Part shown: positions 12,729-20,617 of the stretch, one piece after another
Numbering within the stretch: the first letter of the stretch is position 1
Layout of the letters: each line of letters begins with the position of its first letter
Source: Acidobacteriota bacterium
GTDB taxonomy: Bacteria; Acidobacteriota; Thermoanaerobaculia; Gp7-AA8
Direction of reading: 5' to 3'
DNA length: 60,221 bases
Assembly (NCBI GenBank): GCA_019244185.1
Contig: JAFATB010000007.1
Span: 1-60,221 of the forward strand
The notes under the pieces: model-generated
Database searches by the model: none
Told to the model about the DNA's origin: nothing
The model's input: only the letters and a program-made list of their open reading frames with translations
Position numbers and translations under genes: made by a program

Positions 12729-12734
12729 TACAGT
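12729..12734 (+). promoter_or_regulatory. -10 box TACAGT for leaderless methyltransferase gene
   Basis: TACAGT is seven bases before the ATG at 12742, right after the terminator T-tract. No RBS is present, so a leaderless transcript is likely. Confidence 0.5.
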
Positions 12735-12741
12735 GTCGACG

Positions 12742-13425
12742 ATGCCGGTCGCTTCTTCCGCAGCGCAGATCCGCGACGAGTTCGATCGCATCGCGACGCT
12801 CACCGCGCGTGCGGGGGCAGGCTTCGCGCACGAACGCTGGCTGCGCGCACACGTGCCGCGCACGCGCGGCACGCTGCTCGAGATCGGCTGCGGCATCGGC
12901 GACTTCGCGCGCATGCTCACGCCATCATTCGATCGCGTCGTCGGGATCGACTTCTCCGAAGGAATGATCGCGGAGGCGCGGCAGCGCACGACGGCGCGCA
13001 ACATCGAGTTCGTCTGCGCGGAGCTCTTCACGTGGCTGCGCGATTCGCGCGAGACCTACGACTGCATCGTCAGCGTGGCGACGCTGCATCATGTCGACGC
13101 CCCCTCCGCGCTGCGCGCCATGGCCGCCGCATTGAAGCCGGGCGGAACGCTCCTCGTCCTCGATCTCGTCGAGCGTCCGGGGTGGCGGCGCTACACGCCG
13201 TTCAATCTATTCGCGGCATTCGTGGCGCGCCTACGCGACCTGCGACACGCGCGCAACCGCGCCTATCGCGAGCTGCGCGCGGCGTACGAGGAGCACGGAC
13301 GCAACGAGACCTACCTGACGATGGCCGACGTGCGCGCGATGGCGAAGGCAACGCTCCCGCGGGCGAAGGTGCGGGAGCATCTGCTGTGGCGCTATTCGAT
13401 CGTGTGGACGCGTCCGGGAGGCTGA
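12742..13425 (+). CDS. Class I SAM-dependent methyltransferase
   Basis: A 227-residue methyltransferase with a single Rossmann fold. The SAM-binding motif I is LLEIGCGIGDFARML (about 52-66), followed by VVGIDFSEGMIAEAR (motif post-I with the acidic ribose-binding residue), the SVATLHHVD block and LKPGGTLLVLDL. The fold resembles UbiE/Methyltransf_11 proteins. The C-terminal 60 residues are basic and helical. Length is typical for small-molecule methyltransferases; no substrate can be assigned. The start at 12742 is preferred over the longer upstream reading because of the terminator and the -10 box just before it. Confidence 0.88.
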   Translation: MPVASSAAQIRDEFDRIATLTARAGAGFAHERWLRAHVPRTRGTLLEIGCGIGDFARMLTPSFDRVVGIDFSEGMIAEARQRTTARNIEFVCAELFTWLRDSRETYDCIVSVATLHHVDAPSALRAMAAALKPGGTLLVLDLVERPGWRRYTPFNLFAAFVARLRDLRHARNRAYRELRAAYEEHGRNETYLTMADVRAMAKATLPRAKVREHLLWRYSIVWTRPGG

Positions 13426-13428
13426 CAG

Positions 13429-13809
13429 CTAGGTTCCCGCGGGACGTCCGCGCGGAGACGGCTTGGAGATGTCGATCATCGCCATCCGCTCCTTCTCGTC
13501 GTACCAGCAGTGGAAGCGCTTGATGCCCGGCACGTCGATGTCGTACGAACGGAAGAAGCCCGGCACGTGCAATGAGGTCGACTTTTCGGACTGGCGGATC
13601 TTCGCCGCGCCTTCTTCTTTCTTGTCGAGCGGCTTGATCGCGATGATCTTGCGCTTCTTGTCGTAGTAGAGGTTCGCGCTGGTCTTGCCGCGGAGGCGCA
13701 GCATGTTGGCGACCGGCGAGGGCAGGCGGATCAGGCGCGACTGGACGATCGTCGCCGAAGCGGGAAAGCGCTCGAATTCAGGATGCGGTTCCCACTTTTC
13801 AAAAGCCAT
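13429..13809 (-). CDS. Conserved-looking basic protein of unknown function (126 aa)
   Basis: Starts MAFEKWEPHPEFERFP, with GAGGAG seven bases before the ATG; an ATG 15 bases further upstream is not so supported. It is a soluble, Lys/Arg-rich protein with alternating hydrophobic patterns suggesting beta strands (residues 22-60 and 80-115), no membrane segment and one cysteine. I do not recognise the family. It has the best sigma-70 promoter in the window, so it may be well expressed. It is convergent with the methyltransferase gene, four bases apart. Confidence 0.7.
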   Translation of the reverse strand: MAFEKWEPHPEFERFPASATIVQSRLIRLPSPVANMLRLRGKTSANLYYDKKRKIIAIKPLDKKEEGAAKIRQSEKSTSLHVPGFFRSYDIDVPGIKRFHCWYDEKERMAMIDISKPSPRGRPAGT

Positions 13810-13816
13810 AACCCGA

Positions 13817-13822
13817 CTCCTC
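13817..13822 (-). promoter_or_regulatory. RBS GAGGAG deciding the start at 13809
   Basis: On the minus strand GAGGAG lies seven bases before the ATG at 13809, and too close to the alternative ATG at 13824 to serve it. Confidence 0.7.
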
Positions 13823-13853
13823 ACCCATCACGGACCCTCGGCTACGTACGAAG

Positions 13854-13881
13854 ATCATAAAAACTGGATTCATTTTGTCAA
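13854..13881 (-). promoter_or_regulatory. Near-consensus sigma-70 promoter
   Basis: On the minus strand, TTGACA (13876-13881), a 16-base spacer, then TATGAT (13854-13859). The start of transcription should fall near 13847, giving a leader of about 38 bases with an RBS for the gene starting at 13809. The region from about 13850 to 13960 is strikingly AT-rich against its surroundings. Confidence 0.82.
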
Positions 13882-14067
13882 CAATTAATCGCACGTGTTT
13901 CGCGTTCCGAAAACGAGACAGGGAGGCCCCTTATTCTAAATTATTTGATTTCGTCGCCAAAATCAGCACGCACGGCGCGCCTCCCGGCGCGGCGTCGATT
14001 CGCGGTAAGTTGCTGATGAAACGCGACTTTCCGCCGATGACCGTCACCGAAAAGCTGTACGTTCCGC

Positions 14068-14073
14068 TACTCT
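14068..14073 (+). promoter_or_regulatory. -10 box TACTCT for leaderless GTG gene at 14080
   Basis: TACTCT lies six bases before the GTG start at 14080, and there is no RBS. The stretch 13882-14067 upstream of it is AT-rich and holds no gene I can support. Confidence 0.45.
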
Positions 14074-14079
14074 AGAGCC

Positions 14080-15231
14080 GTGGCGGATCTCCCCGAGCCA
14101 ACGCCGATTCCGGCGTGCTTCCGCGATGCGGTCCGGCGGCTCCTGCGCGGCATCCGCACGCCCGCGCCCGCCGGCTGCGGCGAGCTCGACGCCATGCTGC
14201 AGTCGGCGGAGGAGCACGGAATCGAGCCGCTGCTCTACCGCGCGCTCGATGTCGCCGCGTGGCCCGCGCCCGTCGTCGCGCGCTGGCGCCACGCCGCATT
14301 GCGCGCCGCCGCGCTCGAGCCGTTCCGCCTGCGCGATCTGCAGGAGTTGCTGGCCGCGTTCGACGCCGCCGGCATCGACGCGCTCGTGCTGAAAGGGAGC
14401 GCGCTCGCGTACAGCCTCTATCCCGAGCCGCAGCTGCGCCCGCGCGGCGACACCGATCTCCTCATCCGCCGCGACGACCGCGCGCGTGTCGATGCACTGC
14501 TGCGCGAGCGCGGCTTCCGCGCGCGCACGACGAGCGGCGACGAGCTCGCGATGCGCCAGTGCACGTACACGCACGTCGACGGCGCGGGCGCCGAGCACGC
14601 GTACGACGTGCATTGGGATATCGCCAACACGCCGGTCTTCGCGGACGCGCTGCGCTTCGAAGAGCTGCGCGCGCGCGCCATCCCGCTGCCGCAAATCGCA
14701 CCGTACGCGCGCGGACTCTCGACCGTCGACGCGCTGCTCTACGCCTGCATCCACCGCGTCGCGCATCATCACGACAGCGATCGCATCATCTGGCTCGTCG
14801 ACATCGCGCTGCTGCGCGAACGAATGTCGGACGACGAGCGCACACGCTTCTGGCAGCTCGCCGCCGAACGCGAGCTCGTCGCCGTCTGCCGCCGCTCCCT
14901 CGCCGCCGCCGCGGAGTGGCTCGGTGACGATCCGACGTCGAACGACGACGGCGCCGCCGCCGTGCTCACGCCCGCGCAACTCGCGCGCGACGAGCCATCC
15001 GCGCGCTACCTCGATCGCGACGTTCGCAGAGGCTCGCTCCTCGCCGCCGAGCTCCGCGCGCTCCCCGATTGGCGTGCGCGCGCCACGCGACTCGCACACC
15101 TCGCGTTTCCGCCGCGGACGTTCATGCGCGAACAGTTCGGCGCGCGCACGCCGCTGCCGCTGCTCTACGCGTGGCGCGCGCTGCGCGGCGTGGGGCGGCT
15201 GTTCGCACGCGCGGCAACTCGACGCGCGTAA
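14080..15231 (+). CDS. Nucleotidyltransferase-like protein (NTP_transf_5 type)
   Basis: A 383-residue protein of the 'uncharacterised nucleotidyltransferase' group. The core reads LVLKGSALAYSLYPEPQLRPRGDTDLLI (about 106-133, quoted in part), with the paired acidic residues (D-T-D) expected at the metal site, followed by a helical C-terminal half with a histidine-rich stretch RVAHHHD near 227. Such proteins are often found near polysaccharide or peptide-natural-product genes, but no such neighbours are seen here. The start is GTG, explained by a leaderless promoter box. Substrate unknown. Confidence 0.75.
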   Translation: MADLPEPTPIPACFRDAVRRLLRGIRTPAPAGCGELDAMLQSAEEHGIEPLLYRALDVAAWPAPVVARWRHAALRAAALEPFRLRDLQELLAAFDAAGIDALVLKGSALAYSLYPEPQLRPRGDTDLLIRRDDRARVDALLRERGFRARTTSGDELAMRQCTYTHVDGAGAEHAYDVHWDIANTPVFADALRFEELRARAIPLPQIAPYARGLSTVDALLYACIHRVAHHHDSDRIIWLVDIALLRERMSDDERTRFWQLAAERELVAVCRRSLAAAAEWLGDDPTSNDDGAAAVLTPAQLARDEPSARYLDRDVRRGSLLAAELRALPDWRARATRLAHLAFPPRTFMREQFGARTPLPLLYAWRALRGVGRLFARAATRRA

Positions 15232-15261
15232 TCGCGCGTTCGCGGGCCGCCCCCCCCTCCC

Positions 15262-15522
15262 CTACACGAAATACTTCAGCGCCAGCAGCGCGGCCTTCCC
15301 CGCCGTCTGCAGGTTGTCGCGCAGGAACGCGAGCTTCGTGTCGATGTCCGTTTCCTTCTCCACCTCCGCCATCAGGTCGAGGAACGCCTGCTTGTCCGTC
15401 TGTTTGGGCAGAAGCGCGTCGAGCTGGTCGGGCGTGAAGCGGGAGAACGAGGCGATCTGTTTAGCGAGCTGCTTGTTCGTGAGGTCCGCGGCGTTTGCGG
15501 CGGCGTCACTGTAACGTCCCAT
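15262..15522 (-). CDS. Small helical protein of unknown function (86 aa)
   Basis: Starts MGRYSDAAANAADLTN with GGAGGAG just before the ATG, inside the end of the upstream lipoprotein gene's intergenic gap (12 bases). It is predicted to be all-helical, acidic and soluble, without cysteine. Its spacing suggests it is co-transcribed with the lipoprotein at 15535-16461; a shared function is inference. No family recognised. Confidence 0.72.
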   Translation of the reverse strand: MGRYSDAAANAADLTNKQLAKQIASFSRFTPDQLDALLPKQTDKQAFLDLMAEVEKETDIDTKLAFLRDNLQTAGKAALLALKYFV

Positions 15523-15534
15523 GGTCTCCTCCGA

Positions 15535-16461
15535 TCATTGCGGATTCGCGGGTGGAGCGGCGGGCGGCGGCGTTGGCGCCGGCGTCGAGTTCTGCGCGGA
15601 CCTGCCGGGAAGCTTCGCCAGCGCATTGCGCAGCGTGGTGAGGATATCGTTCGGATCCTTCTTCACGCCGGCGTCGTTGAGCGCAGACGTCACGGTGTCG
15701 CTGAAGCCGGCCAGGCGCATGCGGATCGCGGCGGGGTCGGTGACGCCGACCGCCTGCAGCAGTTGATCCTGCTGCTGCGCGCTGCGGCTCGCGGCCTCGA
15801 GGCGCGCGGTGATCGTCCCCTGCGCGCGCGCGAGCGTCGTGTAGGCGTCGGAGAGCTCGGCGAGCACCTGCTTCTCCGCGGCGTCGATCGGTCCGATCAT
15901 CGCCGCTCTCTGTTTCTCCATCTCCGCGTGCGCGGCTTCGGCGAAGTCGAGGATCAGCAGCGCGGGCTCCGCGGTGCCGAGGAGCGCGGCGGCGTGCGAC
16001 GTCGCCGATTCGACCTTCGCGTCGGGAACGTACTTGCGGATGATCGTGCGCACCGCGTCGGGCTCGGTGGCGCGCGTCTTCGTGAGCGTTGCGGTGATCT
16101 CGTTCGCCAGCTTGTCCGACTCCGACGGATCGGTCAGATACTCCTTCATGGCCACGCTCAGCTCGTTCCGCTTCGCCTCGTCGAACGAAATCGACGCGCG
16201 GAGATCGTCCATGATGCCGGAGATGCCGAGGAGGTTGCGGAGGAACTGCGGCTCCCACGTCTCGCGCAGGAACGTCTCCACGCGGCGGCGCTCGCCGTCG
16301 AAGTACACGCGCACGAGATCCTGATGCAGCTTCGCGAGCTCCGCGCTGCGCGCGCTCGTTTCGGCGGAGAGCTTCACGGACGACGGACCGACCGTCGCGC
16401 AGCCGGCGAGAGAAAACGCGGCGAGGCAGCCGAGCAGCAGCGCCATGCGCTTGCAGAACAT
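15535..16461 (-). CDS. Predicted lipoprotein with long helical domain (308 aa)
   Basis: Starts MFCKRMALLLGCLAAF and has a lipobox (LAGC, Cys near residue 25), so the mature protein is lipid-anchored on the periplasmic side. The body (residues 30-280) is heptad-rich helix with many Ala, Glu, Gln and Arg, and the C-terminus is Pro-rich (TPAPTPPPAAPP). An AAAGGAG RBS precedes the ATG, and a TACGAT box at 16505-16510 could be its own promoter. It forms a unit with the downstream 86-residue protein. Function unknown; it may act as an envelope scaffold. Confidence 0.78.
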   Translation of the reverse strand: MFCKRMALLLGCLAAFSLAGCATVGPSSVKLSAETSARSAELAKLHQDLVRVYFDGERRRVETFLRETWEPQFLRNLLGISGIMDDLRASISFDEAKRNELSVAMKEYLTDPSESDKLANEITATLTKTRATEPDAVRTIIRKYVPDAKVESATSHAAALLGTAEPALLILDFAEAAHAEMEKQRAAMIGPIDAAEKQVLAELSDAYTTLARAQGTITARLEAASRSAQQQDQLLQAVGVTDPAAIRMRLAGFSDTVTSALNDAGVKKDPNDILTTLRNALAKLPGRSAQNSTPAPTPPPAAPPANPQ

Positions 16462-16514
16462 CGAGAGCTCCTTTCGCGGACGCCTGACGAGAGCGTTGCC
16501 GGCTATCGTACTCC

Positions 16515-17564
16515 TCACCGGTCCGGGGCGATCTCGATCAAGACGAACGTATTCGGCACGACGGACGGCCGTGGGTGCGGGCGGTCCGCCGTAGGCGCGG
16601 GCGCCGGGCCGAAATCGGCGGTCACGACGAACACGTGTCCGGTCTTGCGGTCGAGCGCCATCGTGCGCGCGCCGCGCTTCGTAGCGACGTTGTCGAGCAC
16701 CTCGTAACGACTGGGGGTGCGCTCGGCGACGACGGTCAGCGTCCCGCTCTCGCCGTTCGCGCTGAACGCGAGCTGGCGCACGTCGTCGAACGCGTTGCCG
16801 TCGACGCCTTCGCCGATCGGCACCGTCGTCACGACGCGGCCCGCGCTCGTGTCGCTCACGGCCATCACCTGGTTGTCGCAGCCGCTGAAGAGGCGGTGGT
16901 GCACGCGATCGAAGGCGAGCCCTGACGGCTCTTCGCACGGCGCGAGCTTCCAGCGGCGTTCGACGCGCAGCGCCTTCGTGTCGATGACGGCGATCTCGCT
17001 CGTGTCTTCGATGTTGACGAAGACGCGCCCCTCGCCGTCCGCCTGCGGGAACTCCGGCTTGCCGCCGAGGTCGAGCGTCGCGAGGACGGTGTTCGTCGTG
17101 GCGTCGAAGACGGTCGTGTTCTTCGTGGCCGCGTTGAATGTGAAGACGCGCTTCGTCGCCGCGTCGTAGAGGATCGCGTCGGGACGCTCGCCGCTCGTCT
17201 TCACCTCATCTAGCGTGCGCAGCGAGTCGAGGTCGAAGATGGTCATCGTCGACGTGCGCCCGTTGCTGATGAAGCCGCGGTGGAGGTCCGGGGCGAGGGC
17301 GATGCCGTGCACGCCTTCGGTCTTCGGGATCGTGCCGATCACCTTCCCGCTGTCCTCGTCGACGACGTCGACCTCGGTCGCGTGCGAGACGTACACGCGC
17401 CGCGCGTCGGCATCGACGGTGAGGTAATCCCAGCCGCCTTCGCCGCCGATCGGAATCTGCCGCACGACGCGGTAATGCGGCGCGTTGCCGGTCGGCTTCA
17501 TTGCGCACGCGGAGAGAACGAGAACGACGGCAACAGTGATGGCGACGGCGGATGTGAGTCTCAT
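16515..17564 (-). CDS. YVTN/NHL-type beta-propeller lipoprotein
   Basis: A 349-residue predicted lipoprotein (lipobox LSAC, Cys near 20) folding as a beta-propeller of the YVTN type. Repeated blocks such as YLTVDADARRVYVSHATEV, IALAPDLHRGFISNG, ILYDAATKRVFTFN and LAFDRVHHRLFSGC mark about six blades. Its ATG overlaps the stop of the RND pump gene (ATGA), and an AAGGAG lies eight bases upstream, so it is translationally coupled to the efflux operon. It may be a periplasmic partner or sensor of that pump, but this is inference from position; such propellers are often of unknown role. Confidence 0.87.
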   Translation of the reverse strand: MRLTSAVAITVAVVLVLSACAMKPTGNAPHYRVVRQIPIGGEGGWDYLTVDADARRVYVSHATEVDVVDEDSGKVIGTIPKTEGVHGIALAPDLHRGFISNGRTSTMTIFDLDSLRTLDEVKTSGERPDAILYDAATKRVFTFNAATKNTTVFDATTNTVLATLDLGGKPEFPQADGEGRVFVNIEDTSEIAVIDTKALRVERRWKLAPCEEPSGLAFDRVHHRLFSGCDNQVMAVSDTSAGRVVTTVPIGEGVDGNAFDDVRQLAFSANGESGTLTVVAERTPSRYEVLDNVATKRGARTMALDRKTGHVFVVTADFGPAPAPTADRPHPRPSVVPNTFVLIEIAPDR

Positions 17565-20500
17565 GAACGACGCTCCTTCCGAATCATGGCGTAGACGCTC
17601 GGAGTGACGACGAGAGAGAGCAGCAGCGCGAACGCGAGGCCGCCGATGACGGCGATGGCGAGCGGCTGCAGCAGCTCTGCGCCCGAGCCGAGGGCGAGTG
17701 CGAGAGGGCTCATGCCGAGCATCGCCGCGAGCGACGTCATGAGCACGGGGCGGAAGCGGCGGCGGCCGGAGCGCACGAGCGCGGCGTGGAGATCGTCGCC
17801 GGCGGCGAGATGGTCTTCGACGGTGTCGAGCATGAGGATGCCGTTCTTCGCCACGATGCCGACGATCATGATCATCCCCATCAGCGAGACGACGTTCAGC
17901 GTCGTGCCGGTGACGAGCAGCGCGAGCAGCGTTCCGGTGAGCGCGAGCACGGCGCCGGTGACGATGGCGATCGGATGCGCGAACGAGCGGAACTCGACGA
18001 GCAGCACGAGGAACACGAGCGCGACGGCGAGCAGCAGCGTGAACGCGAGCTCGCGGAAGCTCGACTGCTGTTCTTGATAGAGCCCGCCGTACTCGAGCGA
18101 CATGCCGGCGGGGAGATGCACGTCCTTCGCGAGCTGGCCGCGGATCTTCGCGATCGCGCTGCCGAGGTCGGAGCCTTCGAGGCGCGCGGTCACGGCGATC
18201 GACTGCCGCAGGCCGTCGCGATCGATCTCGGTCTGGCCGGGGTCGTACTCGATCGTCGCGAGCTGGTCGACGCGCACGAAGCCGTTCGTCACCGGCGAAT
18301 GGATGCGCAGCGCGCGCACGGCGTCGAGCGACTGGCGATACGCGGGCGGCAGCAGCACGCGCACGTTCACGGCGACGCCGCGTTCGAGGATCGACGACGC
18401 GGTGGTGCCGCCGAGCGCCGCCTCGATCGTGTTCGTCACGTCCGCCGCGGTCACGCCGTACGTCGCCGCGCGCAGCGGATCGACGCGGAACGTGATCGCG
18501 GGACCGCTCACCACGATGCCGTCGAACACCTCGACGACTCCGTCGACCTTCGCGATCGACGCGGCGACGGCGCGCGCGGTGCGTTGCAGCGCGTTCTGGT
18601 CTTCGCTGTAGAGGCGGATCTCGATCGGCGACGGCGAGCTCGCGAGATCGCCGATCAGATCGCTGAGGATGCCGATGAACTCGACGCGCAGCGCGGGCTC
18701 GGTCGACTCGATCTTCTGCCGCAGCTCCCCCATCACGACTTCCGGATCGCGATGTTCCGGTTTGAGCTTCACGGCGAAGTCGCCGGTGTTCGGCTCCGTG
18801 ACGCCGGCCAGTCCGAGCTGCATGCCGGTGCGGCGGGAGAAGCTCTCGACGTCGGGCGTCGCGCGCAGGAGCCGCTCGACGTGCAGCAGAATGCGGTCCG
18901 TCTCGGCGAGCGACGCGCCGGCGGGCGCGGTGTAGTCGAGGATGAAACCGCCCTCGTCGAACTCCGGCAGGAACTCGCTGCCGAGCATGCGGTAGATCAC
19001 GTACGCGAGGACGAGGAGCGCGACGATCAGCACCAGCACCGCGCGCGTGTGGCGCAGCGCGAGCTCGAGCAGGCGCTCGTAGCCGCCGATGGCGCGCCGC
19101 AGAATCGGACCGTTCTCGTCGTGCGTAGCGTGCGCGGCCTTCGCGTTCGTCGTCACGAAGCGCCGCGCGAGCACCGGCGTGAAGAACAGCGCCAGCACGA
19201 GTGACGTCAACAGCGCCACGGCCATCGTCAGCGCAAGCGAACGAAAGAACACGCCGGTGACGCCGGTGAGCAGCGACAGCGGCAGGAACACGACAACCGG
19301 CGTGATCGTGGAGAAGACGATCGGTCCGGTGATCTCGTTCATCGCCAGGCGCACCGCGTCGGCGCGCGACGCGCCCGCCGCCGCATGCGCGTAGATGTTC
19401 TCCACGACGACGATCGCGTCGTCGATGACGAGGCCGATGGCGGCGGCGACGCCGCCGAGCGTCATGAGATCGAACGTGAGGCCGATCAGCCACATCGCCA
19501 GCATCGTCACGAGGATCGTCACCGGGATGACCACGGTCGCGACGAGCGTCGTGCCCCAGCTGCGCAGGAAGCCGTAGAGGATCAGGACCGACAGCACGAG
19601 GCCGATGAGGATCGCGTCGCGCACCGAGCCGACGGCGCCGCGCACGAGCAGCGACTGGTCGTAGTACGGCGTCACGTGCACGTCGCGCGGAAGCCGGCGT
19701 TCGAGCGCGGTGAGCTGCTGCTTGAGCGTGTCCGCCACCGCGACGGTATTCGCCGTCGGCTGCCGCAGCACGTTGACGAGCACCGCCGGCTGGCCGTCGG
19801 CGGTGACGATCGTGTAGCGCGGCTCGAAGCCGGGACCGAGGGTCGCGACGTCGGAGAGCAGCACCGGCACGCCGCCGACGTTGCCGACCACGATGCGCCC
19901 GAGGTCGTCGAGCGTTTGCGCCTGGCCGCTCACGAGCGCGAGCTCGAGCTGATGGTTCTCCTCGATGAGGCCGGGCGACTCGATGACGTTCGTCGTCTGC
20001 AGCGCGTCGACGGCCTGCGACACGGTGAGGCCGCGCGCCTCGAGTCGCACGGGATCGAGCGTGGCGTGGTACTCGTGCACCTCGCCTCCCTGCACGTCGA
20101 CGCTGGCGACGCCGGGAACGCGCGCGAGCGGCGGACGGAGCACGAGCTCGGCGAGCGCGCGCAGCGTGCCGGGGTCGCGTTGCGTCGAGGTGACGGAGTA
20201 TCCGAGGATCGGGAAGACCGCGAACGTGAGCCGCTCGACGCGCTTGATGCTCGCGGCCGGCGGCAGCGACGTCGCCATGCGGGAGAGCCGCGCCTGCACG
20301 ATCTGCAGCGTTTGCTCGACGTCGATGCGCCAGTCGAAGAAGAGATCGATCTCCGTCGCGCCGCGGCTCGTTACGGAGCGGATGTGCGCGATGCCGGGGA
20401 TGCCGCTCATCGCCTCCTCGACCGGGCGCGTGACGGTGACGAGCATCTGCGGCGCCGGCACCTCGCCGTTCTCGATGACGATGATGATGCGCGGGAAGTC

Positions 20501-20617
20501 GGTCGTCGGAAACAGCGACAGCGGCACGCGCGTCATGCCCACGAGGCCGCCGATGGCGAGCAGCACGATCACGACGACGATCGCGCGCCACTGCGTCTCG
20601 ACGAGGTGCGCGATCAT
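17561..20617 (-). CDS. RND-family efflux pump, inner-membrane permease
   Basis: A 1018-residue resistance-nodulation-division transporter with twelve expected membrane helices and two large periplasmic loops, powered by proton influx. The helix-4 relay motif is IGLVIDDAIVVVENI (near residue 395-410) with both Asp present, and a Lys in GIVAKNGILMLD near 915 matches the helix-10 relay. The DD signature is the drug (HAE) type, not the heavy-metal (CusA) type. Start ATG overlaps the adaptor stop (ATGA). With the TolC-like protein and adaptor it would form a tripartite pump. Substrate cannot be read from the sequence. Confidence 0.95.
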   Translation of the reverse strand: MIAHLVETQWRAIVVVIVLLAIGGLVGMTRVPLSLFPTTDFPRIIIVIENGEVPAPQMLVTVTRPVEEAMSGIPGIAHIRSVTSRGATEIDLFFDWRIDVEQTLQIVQARLSRMATSLPPAASIKRVERLTFAVFPILGYSVTSTQRDPGTLRALAELVLRPPLARVPGVASVDVQGGEVHEYHATLDPVRLEARGLTVSQAVDALQTTNVIESPGLIEENHQLELALVSGQAQTLDDLGRIVVGNVGGVPVLLSDVATLGPGFEPRYTIVTADGQPAVLVNVLRQPTANTVAVADTLKQQLTALERRLPRDVHVTPYYDQSLLVRGAVGSVRDAILIGLVLSVLILYGFLRSWGTTLVATVVIPVTILVTMLAMWLIGLTFDLMTLGGVAAAIGLVIDDAIVVVENIYAHAAAGASRADAVRLAMNEITGPIVFSTITPVVVFLPLSLLTGVTGVFFRSLALTMAVALLTSLVLALFFTPVLARRFVTTNAKAAHATHDENGPILRRAIGGYERLLELALRHTRAVLVLIVALLVLAYVIYRMLGSEFLPEFDEGGFILDYTAPAGASLAETDRILLHVERLLRATPDVESFSRRTGMQLGLAGVTEPNTGDFAVKLKPEHRDPEVVMGELRQKIESTEPALRVEFIGILSDLIGDLASSPSPIEIRLYSEDQNALQRTARAVAASIAKVDGVVEVFDGIVVSGPAITFRVDPLRAATYGVTAADVTNTIEAALGGTTASSILERGVAVNVRVLLPPAYRQSLDAVRALRIHSPVTNGFVRVDQLATIEYDPGQTEIDRDGLRQSIAVTARLEGSDLGSAIAKIRGQLAKDVHLPAGMSLEYGGLYQEQQSSFRELAFTLLLAVALVFLVLLVEFRSFAHPIAIVTGAVLALTGTLLALLVTGTTLNVVSLMGMIMIVGIVAKNGILMLDTVEDHLAAGDDLHAALVRSGRRRFRPVLMTSLAAMLGMSPLALALGSGAELLQPLAIAVIGGLAFALLLSLVVTPSVYAMIRKERRS

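Noticed and set aside
13875..14075. 66-codon plus-strand frame in the AT-rich gap
   Set aside because: No RBS or promoter fits, it overlaps the minus-strand promoter, and the product has no family features.
15248..15262. Run of C bases after the nucleotidyltransferase gene
   Set aside because: A short homopolymer between convergent stops; no hairpin or motif, probably chance.
16515..20591. 1358-codon minus-strand frame joining the propeller to sequence under the RND gene
   Set aside because: Only its last 350 codons (from 17564) are real; the rest is a shadow of the RND gene. I annotated the internal start with the RBS.
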